Positions 10,592-22,524 are shown, numbered from the stretch's first letter. The stretch is DNA of 64,000 bases from Anopheles merus (GCF_017562075.2 NC_054085.1:4182566-4246565); one strand, 5' to 3'. Notes: generated by a model not told the origin, from the letters alone. A program made the numbers and translations.

Positions 10592-11113
10592 TGTTAGCTA
10601 AAAGAAGCAAAAAATATGTAACATTAATTAATGGAATTATAAAAAAGAAATGTATATATATAGGCCTAACAATATATTCGCAGCAAACCCGCGACTATAC
10701 ATAAACAAGATTTGATTGTAAGTGTGAAGGTAATACAACCCGCGGTGCAAATACGAACAGTTTCCTCTGCATGAATCTACGCAGATACTGCGCAGAATCT
10801 GCGCAGTTTAATGCGCAGAACTTCATCAAGGGAAAACGAGACAAAATGGACGTGTTTAACAGTTTAATGAAAATTCATTTGAATTTTTCACTAAATACAA
10901 TTATGTGTACATTATCTTATGCCTGTGCTATTTATAACTTAAAACGCGTCATTATCAAAAATCTGTAAAAAAAAACAATGTTTGGCACGATGGTATTAAG
11001 GGAAAAAATGGTATAGATTTTCGACCCAAGGAGCATATATAAACAAAATGTGATTCGTCAAAACAATAGGGTAATATGAGTCACAACAAAAGTGTCTGGG
11101 TAATAGTCTAAAC
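10592..11113. other. 5' flank of the DUF4806-like gene
   Basis: It contains a small TGCGCAG direct/inverted repeat cluster (10775-10825: CTGCGCAGAATCTGCGCAG) and AT-rich sequence. No gene seen. The promoter of the DUF4806-like gene could lie here, but I see no clear TATA/initiator pair. Confidence 0.4.
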
Positions 11114-11175
11114 CAGACATGTCAAATATACGGCCCGCGGGCCACTTGCGGCCTACGAAGGTTTTCAATTAGGCT
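11114..11175 (+). repeat. hAT-type terminus, orphan
   Basis: It reads CAGACATGTCAAATATACGG and then the palindrome GGCCCGCGGGCC, the same layout as the end at 8155-8238. The other end of this element was not found. Confidence 0.4.
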
Positions 11176-11439
11176 CGCCATATGTTTGGCAGTTATAAAT
11201 TAAAAAGAATTAGATAGTAGAATATCAGACGATTTTTTTTATATTTTGAAAACTGATTACTGGAATACTAGCTGCCCATTTTGCCCAACGCAAGTCATTT
11301 TTTTTACTTTTTATATTATTTAAAAAATGCATCAAATTTTTCTGCTTTCATCAGATACATCATAAATAAAAATCATTTATTTTAAGAATATAAGTTCGCA
11401 CATTCCTGTAACAATACTTAAGGTCCATGGCAGTACTTT

Positions 11440-11575
11440 AAACGATTTTATCGAAAGGATTGTCAACATTTTGTATGGGATTTAAAAGATAGCGTAGGAT
11501 GTGCGGTTTCGTCGTTCGACGGATTTTTTTTTGTGATTCCGTCGTCGCATCCAATTTTATCTGTCAATGTAATTA
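11440..11575. repeat. Relic of the TTA-flanked MITE family, inverted
   Basis: It aligns by eye to the reverse complement of 5715-5850: ATTTTATCG, TATGGGATTT, a GTTTCGTCG/CGACGGA block, and GATTCCGTCGTCGCATCC, with the TTTATCTGTCAA words in order. The outer inverted repeats are lost. Confidence 0.6.
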
Positions 11576-11618
11576 TTTAGGTTTTGTTGAAACAATTTGA
11601 AAAATACCTTGTAATACT

Positions 11619-11656
11619 CATGGTAATACCATGGAATTCCCATGGTAATACCATGG
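11619..11656. repeat. Duplicated palindrome CATGGTAATACCATGG
   Basis: The 16-bp word CATGGTAATACCATGG occurs at 11619 and again at 11641, separated by AATTCC. Each copy is itself palindromic around AAT. No associated element is recognised. Confidence 0.7.
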
Positions 11657-12077
11657 AGTAGAAATAATGAAATAAATAAATAATTAAGTAACCGAAATGT
11701 CAATCGAAATAACACGTTCAATAAAATCTCATCGAATGACGGTTGACTGCCATAGGCCTAAGGTTTCTTTTCGAAATGGTTTAGAAAATTTAAAAAAAAA
11801 TCATTTTGTTAACTATGTATTTCCTAAATCTAAATACGTATTTTCTTGATTGTTTTAAATAATGGGTTGTGAAACTTACATGATGTTGACCAAAATAATC
11901 TCTGATTAATACGATTTTGAGTGTTGGAATCTATCCATCCTATTAAAAAATCATAAATAAAGGTTGCCCATTTTGCCCCGTTTTCACTACTTTCTACGGT
12001 GTTCGAGCACTTTCACGATTTTATCGAACTCTGACTGCCGTTTTTTTCTGGACGGGTTTGTAATTAAAGTATGTATA
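11657..12077. other. No recognisable feature
   Basis: AT-rich. The phrase TTGCCCATTTTGCCC near 11965 echoes CTGCCCATTTTGCCC near 11270, hinting at an unclassified repeat. Confidence 0.35.
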
Positions 12078-12203
12078 TCACACGAGGTGTAAACTTCAGC
12101 AAAAACTGGATTTCAGCCATACAACTCCTTAATCTTTTGAGGGAAAGTTTACGCTCTCACAAACAAATCAAACGTAAACTTCTTGAGTTTACGCTTCGTG
12201 TGA
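12078..12203. repeat. Short MITE-like element with TCACACGA inverted ends
   Basis: The left end is TCACACGAGGTGTAAACTTC. The right end inverted is TCACACGAAGCGTAAACTCA. Inside are two more GTAAAC/GTTTAC words in opposite orientation (12150-12180), so the 126-bp unit is a set of nested inverted repeats. No target duplication can be assigned. Confidence 0.55.
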
Positions 12204-12517
12204 CGTTGGTTGGTGGTTGGGTCGGCGGAATTTGTTTTCAAAATAATTTGAGCTCAATGGTTGAACATAGAGTGTGTGTCAACTATTGATTGCGTTTTTG
12301 CATAGGGAAAGGTACGCAGAAAACTTTTTAGTTAAGTTTATTTAGCTGAAGATTCAGTAATCCTTTCAGTGAAGAGAATGTTTACTGAATCATTCAATAA
12401 TGTTCGGTGCTAACTAAGATCACAACTCGTTTACTGAAATCACAGTAAAGCCTTTTATAATATAAGTGATTTTTCAGTAGTTGGTAGCGATTAAACAGTG
12501 ACGAAATATTTCTTTTA
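12204..12517. other. Sequence rich in TTTACTGAA/TTCAGTAA words
   Basis: Several CAGTAA/TTACTG words in both orientations (12350-12490) resemble those at 15160-15620. Possibly a shared decayed MITE family. Boundaries are not definable by eye. Confidence 0.3.
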
Positions 12518-12935
12518 AAATTTATTTATTTATTTATTTATTTATTATAGAGTATCGAGCCTCCATGGCCTACATACACAATTAAAACTAATGTCTTATA
12601 AACTATGTGTTCCTAAAATTAGACGTAATGCAATCTCGAATGACGCTAGTACATTTCGGTACACTAAAGGACAGGTCTACAAAATTTGAAAATAAATTAA
12701 AATTCTTGGACATTAATAACAACGGATCCCTAGCACAGAAAAGACGATAACGAAAGTCAGTTATTAAAAATTGTCGAGTTCTTAAAGGTCTAGTAGGGAC
12801 ATACAAATTTACATGACTTAGCAATAGAGGTGCATCGATTCTTCCAGTTAATAGTTTGAACATAAAAATTCCTTGGGCAACCATTCTTCTCTTTTCCAAA
12901 GTTTCAAGCCCTAACAACTGACACCTCGTATGATA
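12518..12935 (-). pseudogene. CR1/Jockey-group LINE 3' end, severely 5'-truncated
   Basis: It encodes HTRCQLLGLETLEKRRMVAQ through SVPKCTSVIRDCITSNFRNT and a stop, then the same short 3' UTR as the element at 22580 (TAGTTTATAAGACATTAG; CCATGGAGGCTCGATACTCT). It ends in an (AAAT)n tail at 12518-12545, whereas the other copy ends in (AAT)n. This is a dead-on-arrival insertion of the same family. Confidence 0.85.
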
Positions 12936-12999
12936 AAATGAGTTTTTTTTATTGATGTGCATAGATTTCCAGTCCCTCAGATCATATTCATCCATTTAT

Positions 13000-13555
13000 T
13001 TATTTAGGTCTAGGTTATCTGGCAAGTTACTGCCTACATAACAGATACAATTGTCCAATTATACATCTAAATCGAAATCGAACATAACATTGACACAATA
13101 AAGCTCGGAACAATCCAACAATTTAGCGTACAAATGGAAAAAATAATAAAAAAATTAATTTTTACGAAAAATAAGTGCTTTCCTAACGAAGATTGTATCT
13201 TAAAAAAATCCTGACCTGGTTTATTGTTATATTCAATTTTATTTGGTTACTAAGTGATTTATAAGCATTGATCATTTGTATAACTAGTTAAAATGGCCCG
13301 GTTACAGGGCTACGCAACGTTTATTGGAGGGCATATAAGAATTGCACTTCAATTAACCATTTTGTTTTTTGATTCTTTGTAAAAGATTTGTTTTGTATGC
13401 TTATAGTATTTTCAACATAATTTGCAGTATATACAACTATGATTTCTTAATTTTCTATTATTTAAAGTTTTATAATTTAAATCGTGGATGGTGTACCTCT
13501 TGGAATGAATAATTTATTCATCGAAATTCACATTGTTGCAGTAAGTCGTATAACT
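13000..13555. other. Unassigned, possible LINE 3' tail at its left edge
   Basis: ATTTATTTATTTAGGTC at about 12995-13010 could be the (AAAT)n tail of another minus-strand LINE stub. Otherwise AT-rich with no recognisable coding. Confidence 0.3.
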
Positions 13556-14360
13556 CTAATCGATGAGGAGCAGAAATTCTGCGAACTCTTTCCGCCGTTC
13601 AGCATCTTGAACAGTCTGAGCTGTCTGCACACGCATTTTTTGCTCTGCCGGATGCACTGCGGCAGAACCTAGACACTGTCGGAAGTTGCCACATAGTAGC
13701 ACCACCTTATTTATCACCGAACGTTTTGCGATTTCCCATAAGGGCTGCAAGGCGTGATCGAGGACGCGAGCTTCAAGAGCATGGATGTCTCGTTCCATAC
13801 GATTCGTGGTGCTGCCCACTGATCTCAGGGTATGTATTCCATCCTTGTCAAGGGGGAGTGATAACCTGCTCTACTTTCAAATGACACAACCAAACTATCA
13901 GTGAAGCATGTGGCATAAATTCAGACTGTACTGACTGTACACGGATGTTACAGGAACTGTTAGCGTCCAGGTTGAGCGATAGCTTGAATTTAGACTGTAG
14001 CGTACGTCCTCCGGTCAGCAGCAGAGCAGTAATTCTACTCGGAGCCCCTGCGATTGCAATTTTTGATTGGCGTCGCGTGTACGCAAGAATAGCTTTGAGC
14101 AAAATCGCACATCGATAGCATAAGGCAGATAGTAGCAGATCTGCTCCTATCTGCACAAAGTCGGATAACTGCGGCATACTCGGAAAAATCGAGGTGCTTG
14201 ACAGCTCGCAGCAGCCGTTTCTGCTCGGAGTCTTCAACGGAGAGGATTCTGGGACATTTCCTCAGGCAATATAAGGGCAAATAGGTGACGCAGATAATTG
14301 AGCATTTTAAATCAGACTGCTTCCTGTAGGATCCTGGATATTTTGGTGTCGTCATGCAGC
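13556..14360 (-). pseudogene. Helitron helicase (Pif1-type) fragment
   Basis: In overlapping minus frames I see IAIAGAPSRITALLLTGGRT (helicase motif Ia region), FKLSLNLDANSSCNI and ASLIVW (Walker B approach; the expected D-E is lost). ALEARVLDHALQPLW and VVLLCGNFRQCL follow, matching the G-G-D-F-R-Q motif III of Helitron/Pif1 helicases with Asp changed to Asn. ERRKEFAEFLLLID ends it. The order and spacing match Helitron RepHel helicase domains. The Walker A region, the Rep domain and the 3' CTRR-type end are not seen. At least two frame changes make it a pseudogene. Confidence 0.75.
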
Positions 14361-14866
14361 AATCCCAACATCAACAGTACACCATGCAGCCAATAACGAT
14401 ATTAGTCTGGTGGTGGCGCACGATCCACTGGTTACCCGTACCAATATACCAGGGAAGCTGCTGCAATTAATTTTAAACTTACCTGTACTTATTTCATCTT
14501 TGTGCTATTTACATCACTTCATACATATTACACAACTTTACATACATATGGACGATATTCGTGTGTTTGTTTGAGGTAAACATGGTTGTCGTTTTTTGTC
14601 CCACGCCTACATCGATGAATCGCTATGTCGGTGCAAAGTGCGCAAGAAAACCAACACGGTGCAAAATCATCCAAGCTATCCGCACCTTACATCAACTCAC
14701 TAACCAACATCGTCTCACTATAGAGTGAAAAAGTAACGCTCTATAGTGAGAGATTGAAAATGAGAACATTTTTGTAAAATTTGTTATAGGATTGGGTCAT
14801 TGGTGCAGAAGACTTTGGAACGAAATTCGGCAGTTTATCCTAGCAAGGAGAGACGAGGCGTCAACT
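14361..14866. other. Unassigned, with one perfect hairpin
   Basis: No gene recognised. It contains the inverted repeat annotated at 14713-14751. Confidence 0.4.
14713..14751. repeat. Perfect 13-bp inverted repeat (hairpin)
   Basis: TCTCACTATAGAG (14713-14725) is followed after 13 bases by CTCTATAGTGAGA (14739-14751). It could be the pair of ends of a deleted foldback-like element, or chance. No other signal attaches to it. Confidence 0.8.
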
Positions 14867-14878
14867 AGTCCAGTAATT

Positions 14879-15015
14879 CTTCTTCTTCTTTGGCGCAACA
14901 ACCGCTGTCGGTCAAGGCCTGCCAGTACCCACTAGTAAAGTGAGCTTGGCTTTCAGTGACTTATTGTTACCATAGCAGGATAGTCAGTTCTGCGTATGGG
15001 AGCACGGTCTATTCC
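14879..15015 (-). mobile_element. SINE200-like SINE, 5'-truncated, with 12-bp target duplication
   Basis: On the minus strand it runs from the TAGTCAG/CTATGG region to TTGTTGCGCCAAAGAAGAAGAAG. AGTCCAGTAATT flanks both sides (14867-14878 and 15016-15027), a clear target-primed duplication. The promoter half is missing. Confidence 0.85.
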
Positions 15016-15027
15016 AGTCCAGTAATT

Positions 15028-16149
15028 ACCTTTAGAAAAAATAAGCGCTGAGCCGTCCTCCTTCTTTACTGCAGTGTTTCCAGTCTAAACAAAAAACATG
15101 TTTTATCCATGCTTCATGTTTTTTTGATACAGTTTTTATACTGTAATTTGCAACAACAAGTTATGATGGTTCAGTAAGTCCTCACGAAATCAGTTCAGTA
15201 AGGCACTACGAAATTTCAGCAAGCACAGTGAATTGTAGCTAAGATTTTACAGAGTAAAACTGCTGGCAATTGCTTCAAATTAATCCTGTAAGCCGAAATC
15301 TCACCTGAAATTCAACCGGGGTGTCTGTAAGCCCTACCAGATTAACTTTTTGTGCATCACAAGCAAGAGGACACCGCAAGTTTGGTTTTGATGTTCTGAC
15401 TGACAGGTCAATTTGACGTATGAATAGAAAGCATTGCTGCATTTTCAGTCAATTATTATACTGATATCCAGTCAAACAACTAATTTGACACTGATTATGA
15501 CGATTTTCAGTAAAATGTGTTTAATTGAAATACACTCAGTAATTTTTTTTACCGAAAATCAATGAACACATAACATTTATGCTGAAAATCGGTTAAATAT
15601 TATTTTAATGAACTGTTTCAGTAAAAAAAAATACTGTAGCAGAATGAGAAAATGTGCTGTGTAGTTACGAGGAGGGTCTGTTATGGTACACCAACGAAGT
15701 AAATTTTCCGGACATCTACCGACTAGTGTGCCAAAAAATCAGCTAAAGAAGAACGCCGAATTGCAGGCTTGGGTGCGGAAACCTTCATGGAGTATGAGAG
15801 AAGTCAAGCTTATCTAGTTTCGTTTGATGCTTCGTCAATTTGATTTATCGTACTGTGCGTATCACCAGATATTGTACCCGGATGAAAAATGTATGGTTTT
15901 CTAAACATAGTTACTTGGATCATTTCAAATACATTAAACATAAACAGCAATCGACGACAAAAATCCTAGCAACGAAAAGAAAAAGAGGAGAGCGCAATCT
16001 ATTGCGTGCATTTGAGAAAGATGGTGAGAATAATTTTGGCAAAACACGGCGATGTGACGAGCTTTGCTTTTCCATAGCCAAAAGAAAGCAATTTCAATCA
16101 AAAACGTGTATTAATAAAAATCGTCAGAAGTATCTGCTGAGTGTTGCGT
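15028..16149. other. Unassigned, decayed repeat sequence
   Basis: The left part is rich in CAGTAA/TTACTG words like those at 12350-12490. The right part has open frame 15840-16151 (very basic product), which may be upstream sequence of the I-clade relic, but I cannot match it to a domain. Confidence 0.3.
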
Positions 16150-17042
16150 AACTGACATCGAAAATGCAATTATACTTAGATCATCCGCAACTCGTGTCAT
16201 GTAGGAATAAATGAGAACGAAACAGCCGACAAGCTAGCCTAGGGGTACCCAAAACAACAATCTGTGATAGAAAATAAAATTAGAGTAAGTGATGCCACAT
16301 CGCTATTCCAACAAAACGCCCAAACTGAAGCAAATCGTTGGTACTCATAAATGAGCATAACAAAAAGAAAGAAAATTCTATAGATTCAAAACTACACTCG
16401 GCAAAAAAATGTGACACTACAAACTAAAACTCCCACCAAAAAGTATAAAAATATTAATTCGTCTTATCGCCGGGCACGATTAAAGTAATTTCTGGCTACA
16501 TAAAATGAAGATAATGGACAATGGCACATGCAACACATGCAATGAACGTGACACTGGAACACACAGAGTATTTAGCTGCCAGAAATACTCCTCAGAAAGA
16601 AGTAACTATAAAGAAATAAACGAACCAAATTTCATCTCATGATGGAAAAGAAAGGAGAAATAATCTCTAACGATGGTTAACAAATTTGTAAAGAAAAATA
16701 TAATATTAAAATTTTAATATAATATAAAAAAACGATCAATTAAAACAAAACCAGCCTAACAACGAAGAACCCAACTCCAAACATAAAACAGAAGAAAATC
16801 AACATAAAAAAGTAAAAATAAAAATTAATAAAAAAGCGATCACAAACAGGTTCACAACTACAAAGAGACAAAGCAGGAAAAACCAAAAATAAGGATATAT
16901 GGCCTATGTTGCAGGTCCTAAATTAATTGAGGTTGGAAGATCACATTCCATACGCGGAGTAGTATGGTGAAGACCCAGAATGCTGGATTCCCGTACCGAA
17001 TCGTGTAACAACCTCCAACAAAATAGAAGAAAAAGAAGAAGC
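16150..17042 (+). pseudogene. I-clade LINE ORF2 C-terminus and 3' UTR, decayed
   Basis: Across several plus frames it shows NENETADKLA (last RNase H block) and RVSDATSLFQ. GHD-like and SNFWLHKMKIMDNGTCNTCN follow, ending in KYSSERSNYKEI. These correspond in order to the RNase H and zinc-finger-like tail of the I-clade element at 32114-38471 (for example NGNEVADELAN, SDYWLAKRKITRKGECETC). The 3' UTR ends in a GAAGAAAAAGAAGAAG tail near 17042. Heavily mutated, older than the other copy. Confidence 0.65.
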
Positions 17043-17096
17043 ATCTGCAACTTCATTATTTTTACCGGGCCTATAAATTAATTCATACTCGTGCTT

Positions 17097-18900
17097 TTAC
17101 AAATAATTTTTCCATCGTTTTTGCTTTGCATTAGAATTTTTCGATGACAGTGCAAAAGTTGAAGGTAGGTAATCGATAATGATTTTAAATGTGACTCCAT
17201 ACAAATAATTTCTAAAAGTTTTAAGTGCCCAGAAAATCGCAACATTTCTTTTTCTGGTACAGAGTATTTTTCTACTGCCTTTGATAAGGTTCGTGAAAAT
17301 GAATTGGTAAATCTTTTCCCTGTTCATACTGTGATAACACAGCGCCAATTGCAAATTCTGATGCGTCTGTTGTCAAAACAAATGTTTTTTTTTTTTTTAT
17401 AATCAGGTTAAATAAGTATATCCTCTGATGAAAGTTTTTTTTTCATCTGTTGGAAAGATTCTAGGTCATTTTGCAAAATCTCTTACGAATCGCCTGTAAT
17501 AATCCATCATCCCCAAAAAGCTTCTCAGTTCTTTAAAGGTTTTTGGAATAGAGCATTTGCTTATTACTTTTATTGTTTATGTTTGGTTTTATACCACCAC
17601 ATCCATTTACGTAACCTAAACATCAAATTTCAGAGAGCAAAAATTCTGATTTGTTGAGTTGAATTTTTAAGCTAGCTTTATTTGATTATTTCAAAATTTT
17701 ATCCAAATGTGAAATATCCAAATGAAATATTAAAAAAAAATCCAATTGTTAAATGATCAGTTAAGGTCTTTTATTTCCAAAAATAATAACATCATTCATA
17801 TAAACGTAATAAGTTTTACCATTTTCTTCTCGAAGGACGTCATCAATTACTCTTTGAAATGTGGAAGAACCGTTTTTAACCCCAAATGGCATTCTAACAA
17901 ATTCATATTCGCCATTGTTGATAGCAAATTCCGTTTTTTCAATGTTACTTGGTCTCATTTTTATTTGATAAAAGCCAGAGGCTAAATCTAGCGTTGTAAA
18001 AAGAGTGTGTCCTTTCAGTTGATGAATTACATAAATGATTGCAGGCATGGGATATCGATCAGCTATTGTTTTCTGATTTAGCTTGCGACAGTCGATCACC
18101 ATACCAAATTTTTTTGTCTCCAGAAGCGTCTGTTTTTTATTTTCTATTTTTTTATCGACCAATACGGATGCCGTCCAAGCAGAGTGCGATGGTCTAATAA
18201 TACCATTATCCAGCAATTATTTTATCTGTTCATTGACCTTTTCGGTATACGCTGCTGGATAAGGATATACCATTTAGTTTATTGGTATATCATCAGTGGG
18301 TTTGTATACCCTGGTAGTGCATGTAAGTTTAAAACTTTAAAATTAGGGCTCATAGAAAACAGATATATTTGAATCTTACACTTTTTGAAGGTTTTGTTCA
18401 AAATTATTAAAGTGATTTGATATGAATGAAGAATTGGATGACTGTGATGAAAAGGTATAAAAAATTAAGTGTATTTGTATTGTTAAGAATTATAAGGATT
18501 ATGTTATCCTAAATTATTCATTTTTCTAAATCTAAACTTCAATTTAAGTTGTATAAAATATCGGTCCCAATTATCTCTACAAAAAAAAATGATAAAAAGA
18601 ATGTAACATGAATCTACAAATGCAATTACTTTTAGGATAGAAAAAAATCAAATCAATAGCTGATTTCAATTGAAATTTAGCACTGGCCATATTTTTAAAG
18701 GCATTTTAAATTGTTTAGTTGTTTCACAAGATTCTGCGATTTTAGGATTGATAAAACTAACGTTTGCACTGCACCTGTATCGATAATGAAAGGAAATTCT
18801 CCTTTTCTGTTTTTAATAACAATGTATGGGACAACAGGTTCTACCGTTGTTCAATCATAAAAATGGTTATCTTGCTCTTATGAAATAATCTCTTCACCAG
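17097..18900 (-). pseudogene. Ty3/Gypsy (17.6/297-like) pol remnant: protease, reverse transcriptase, RNase H
   Basis: On the minus strand, in order: FPFIIDTGA (aspartic protease D-T-G, about 18790), DNGIIRPSHSAWTASVLVDK (RT start, 18150-18216) and YQIKMRPSNIEKTEF. RMPFGVKNGSSTFQR comes next, then the catalytic box YVYMNDVIIF (about 17775). RNase H follows: FWALKTFRNYLYGVTFKIII and FALSSKNSNAKQKRWKNYL (17100-17230). The catalytic box reads Y-M-N-D where the family has Y-x-D-D, so the first Asp is lost. Frameshifts separate PR, RT and RNase H. No LTRs or integrase are seen. Confidence 0.85.
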
Positions 18901-19232
18901 GTGCTTGGTTATTAGGCAAATATGTCATCTCATTGGTATGAGATATGAGAGTATCTCTTCCTAATGGATGAATTTTGTTATTACTTATTATTATTTATTG
19001 TTTAATCTTCAACGGCCCGTATGGAGCATTATAATGAGTTATAATGGGCATTAATGTGCTGTGGAGGGTTAGCACAGTGGTCTAAAGGTGGACTTTAGAG
19101 AAAAATATTTTTCCTGTTTATTTCTAACCCTTATAATTCTAACTTAAATAAAGATAGTTTTTTTAGTATAATAGAAGAAATGATAGGAATTTCAAAGGAT
19201 TTCATTGATGTGTTAAAAAGTTATGATGCTTT
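18901..19232. other. No recognisable feature
   Basis: AT-rich sequence between the gypsy relic and the terminal-module tandem array. Confidence 0.4.
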
Positions 19233-19632
19233 CCCGCTGCGCAAAGCGATCGAAAACTTGTCAGCCTCTTGCTCAATGCAGGTTGAGAGCAAGAACCAAT
19301 AATGATGAAGCGAGGCGAAGGGATGGAGAAAAGGGGAAGGAGGGGAGAAAGAAAACGTGGGTGTGAACTATTTTTCGGTCATTATCATTTTTGCCCCAAC
19401 ACGGTTGCGTACCGAAGCTTTTTTGTCAGAACCCGCTGCGCAAAGCGATCGAAAACTTCTCAGCCACTCGCTCAATGTAGCTAGAGAGCAAAAACCAATA
19501 ACGATAAAGCGAGGTGAAAGGGAAAAGAGGGGAGAAAGAGATCGTGGGTGTGAACTATTTTTCGGCCATTATCATTTTTGCGCCAACACGGTTGCGTACC
19601 GAAGCTTTTTTGTCAGAAAGAGACAAACACAT
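19233..19632 (+). repeat. Two tandem ~200-bp units, each starting with the element-A terminus
   Basis: Unit 1 (19233-19431) and unit 2 (19432-19632) both start CCCGCTGCGCAAAGCGATCG and carry GTGTGAACTATTTTTCGG and CAACACGGTTGCGTACCGAA. Copy A then begins in the same phase at 19633. The array therefore looks like amplification of a terminal module outside copy A, the behaviour of foldback-like elements (inference). Confidence 0.8.
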
Positions 19633-21539
19633 CCCGCTGTGCAAAGCGACGGAAGGCGTTATGGCGTTCTGAGAATTTTATCATGCCTTCCTTTTCTCTC
19701 CAACGGCAAATTTGTCAAGCAACTCATCGAGCTGCCCGTCCCTGGCTCCGCCTCATACCCCTCGCCTGAGCGCGCTGCCGAAAGTTTGGATGTGTTGGTG
19801 CGTCAGACGGCCAATCGCTGTCAGCCGTCGTCCGTGCTTTTTCCCTCCATAGCGCTATCTCTTTCTCGCGTGTGGTCAATGCTCGCGAGCTGTTGTGGCG
19901 CCTAAAATGCCGTTAACAAACATTGCGGCGATGAAGTTACATTTTTACAAATCAAACCAAAAAATCGCAATGAGTTCAAACACTGCAATATAAAAATGAC
20001 TAAGGAATCGCTGGTTTACGCAGGAGGGTTTGCTGTGCAACGCGCAGAATCCTAATCCGCATTAACACGTTCAGTCCGGCGCTGATTTTCATGAGCTTAC
20101 CGTTCCGCCGGCATCTAGAACGTAAGCTGATTGTGAAATCGGCATACTGGAAAGTCCACTGGCAGTCCCTGGGGCCTGCCATCGAACTGAACGTGCTAAG
20201 CATTAAGCATTTGCTTTCGTCTGTTGTGGATTACATAGATATGCTAAGCATCCTGCGCATGGTTGTGAGTGTGCGTGTGTATGCAAAACTGTCGTCAAAT
20301 GTAATTTCTTTCGGAATGTTATGATCCATCGGTCAAAGAAAGGAAGGTGTTCATGAAAGGCGGAAAGACGAATTGAGGCCCCTGAGGAGGGGGTACTGAC
20401 ACACAGCTGTTGGAAGATTGAACAGTATACTTAAATTGCCAGCGGATGGGGGGGGGGGGGGTGGCCATGGGACCCCTACGATCATCGGTCACAGGCCCTA
20501 AAATTGTTGTCACCATGGAGGGAGGGGAGGTTCAAATGGTTCTCCAGCCACGGAGCCCTAACGACCATCTTTCCGGGGGCCCTTGTCGCTAATAATCTGT
20601 TCACTTGTAGACATACGGCATACTACAGACTAGAAATCTTCGGCGACCGCCTAGTCCGCCTACCGTTAGGTCCACCGCTGATTCATGACGGTGTTTTTTT
20701 CTATCGTGGAGGTGCATCCTTCCTCCTGCCTGCAGCGTATGCATCGGGAAGCAGACAATGTGGCAGTATGCAAGTTACCCGCTGGATAGGAGCGGGCCCG
20801 CGGCACCGCCATCATTCCGCACATCTTAACAGCATGCCCGTCATGGGGTCTAACCGCGTATGAACCGTCCGCAAAATAGCAAGGGCTGACTATCCGGCTA
20901 CGTGGTACTCAAGTCCTGAAAAGGCCGGCATGGTCGCGTAGACTATTACGCCAATAATAATAATAATAAGAAGAAGAAGAACTTAGCATAGCAGTCCATA
21001 CTCGGGAAAGGTTTTTGGTTTGACTTTAGTGCTGCCGGGTCTACCGCTGTGGCGCGACAAATGCACGGAATTCACTCGACTAAAACATGAACCTACCGAT
21101 CCGAACCCATTCCAAGGCAATGCCGGTCAATCGGCGTCATGATAACTTCTCCAAACCAACAAGCCGCCAGATTCTGGACGGACAGGTGCAGCACCATACG
21201 CGCACCGTAATAAACAAATCCAAAATCCTCTTTTGTATGGATTCAATTCAAAATGTTGTTTCCACTTGCGTCCGCTAGCAGATTTAGAAATAAATGTGCA
21301 ACATATCGCACGCACGTTTGCTTAGATGCTACAGTGTGTCTTTTTAATACCCCTAACAGCAGAGCCGATCGCAAAGATGCCAATGCCAATGGTTGTGTTG
21401 TCTCTCAGGTAGCGAGATTGAGAATGCGTGGTATTTTGTAGACGCAGCGGATGAAAATGTACGCATCAGAATCAAATAGTTTTGGGGTTTCCAAACGCAC
21501 GCACACACCCAAACACACAAACACGCGCGCTCAAACTCT

Positions 21540-21570
<31 letters not shown>

Positions 21571-22524
21571 GTACGCGCGCCCGCGAGCATGAAAGCGCGC
21601 ACGCCAGCAGGCACCCACGAAAGCGCGCTCGCGAGCACGCACCCCCGAAGTCGCGCAAGCACGCACTCCCCCCCCCCCCCACTAGACCACCCCCCACCCG
21701 CATGATCGATTACGGCTACCTTATCGGTAGAACGGTTGGTTCAGCTTTCTTGTAGCATCCTCAGCCCTAGCGCCGGGCGGGGTGGGGGATCGCGGCATGA
21801 TAGAGTGAACGGTCGCTTTCCCCGCGCTGTGTGCGTGTGTGTGTGTCGAGACCCAAAAACTGGAGACAGATTTCGGCAAATTAAAAAAAAATTATAACCA
21901 CTATACACTGTGCTACATGATGCATAGAAGGTCGTTGAAGCATGAAACATGTTCAAATTAAAAAATATTAGATTAGTGTTAGACGTTCTCCTACGCTTGT
22001 TTTAAATAGGCTTCTTCACCCTCAATTGGCAGGGGCATCGAATGGTCTCATCAGCAGCAGCACGAAATAAAATAAACCATCAATACACCGATAACACTTT
22101 GAATCCCAATCCAGCTTCTCCCACAGCGCCTCAAGGTCACACACAAATTAATAAATGCTAACACCCACCAATAACAATACATAACCGCAATGCACATATA
22201 AGTATCAACGCATACACCACAACACCCAATCAGCTGGCGGCGGAAGGCACGGGCTGAAGCTCAAGTAAAGCAAGCCAGGGTGAAGGAGGGAGAGGAGAGG
22301 AAGAAGCGGACGAAAAAATGGGCGCCATTATTTTTTTTAAATTTTTTGACCGTTTTTTTTTTTTTTGCTCCGCCGCCGCCCGAACTGCCCGAACTGCCCG
22401 AACTGCGCGACCCAGCGCAGGAATCGCTGAAGTCCAGCGCGTGAGACCTGCCAAAATCTGCGCTGGCCAGCGCAGATTTCGGTACATTTTCTGCGCTGGA
22501 AACTGCTCGAATTTGCGCAGCGGG
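19633..22524 (+). mobile_element. Non-coding element 'CCCGCTGCGC', copy A
   Basis: It begins CCCGCTGTGCAAAGCGACGG and ends TTTGCGCAGCGGG (22512-22524), giving 13-bp terminal inverted repeats CCCGCTGCGCAAA. Its sequence recurs in inverted orientation at 28224-30520 (copy B). Matched landmarks are the terminal TTGTCAAGCA block, the CGTTCAG...GCGCTGATTTTCATGA block and the GGCGTCATGATAAC block. Also shared are the CA/GT microsatellite with poly-C tract (21538-21690) and the 24-bp palindrome centred on CTGCGCTGGCCAGCGCAG (22456). Sub-terminal GCGCTGG words repeat at the right end. No open frame is conserved between copies. It carries a SINE-like insert (20285-20990) that B lacks. No target duplication is visible. 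Confidence 0.75.
20285..20990 (+). repeat. SINE/LINE-tail-like insertion in copy A
   Basis: This segment is absent from the matching place in copy B. Its right part shares GCATGCCCGTCATGGG and CTGACTATCCGGCTACG-type words with SINE200-like elements, and it ends in (TAA)n(GAA)n. A poly-G run lies at 20449-20461. It probably represents a diverged SINE relative with extra 5' sequence. Confidence 0.5.
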
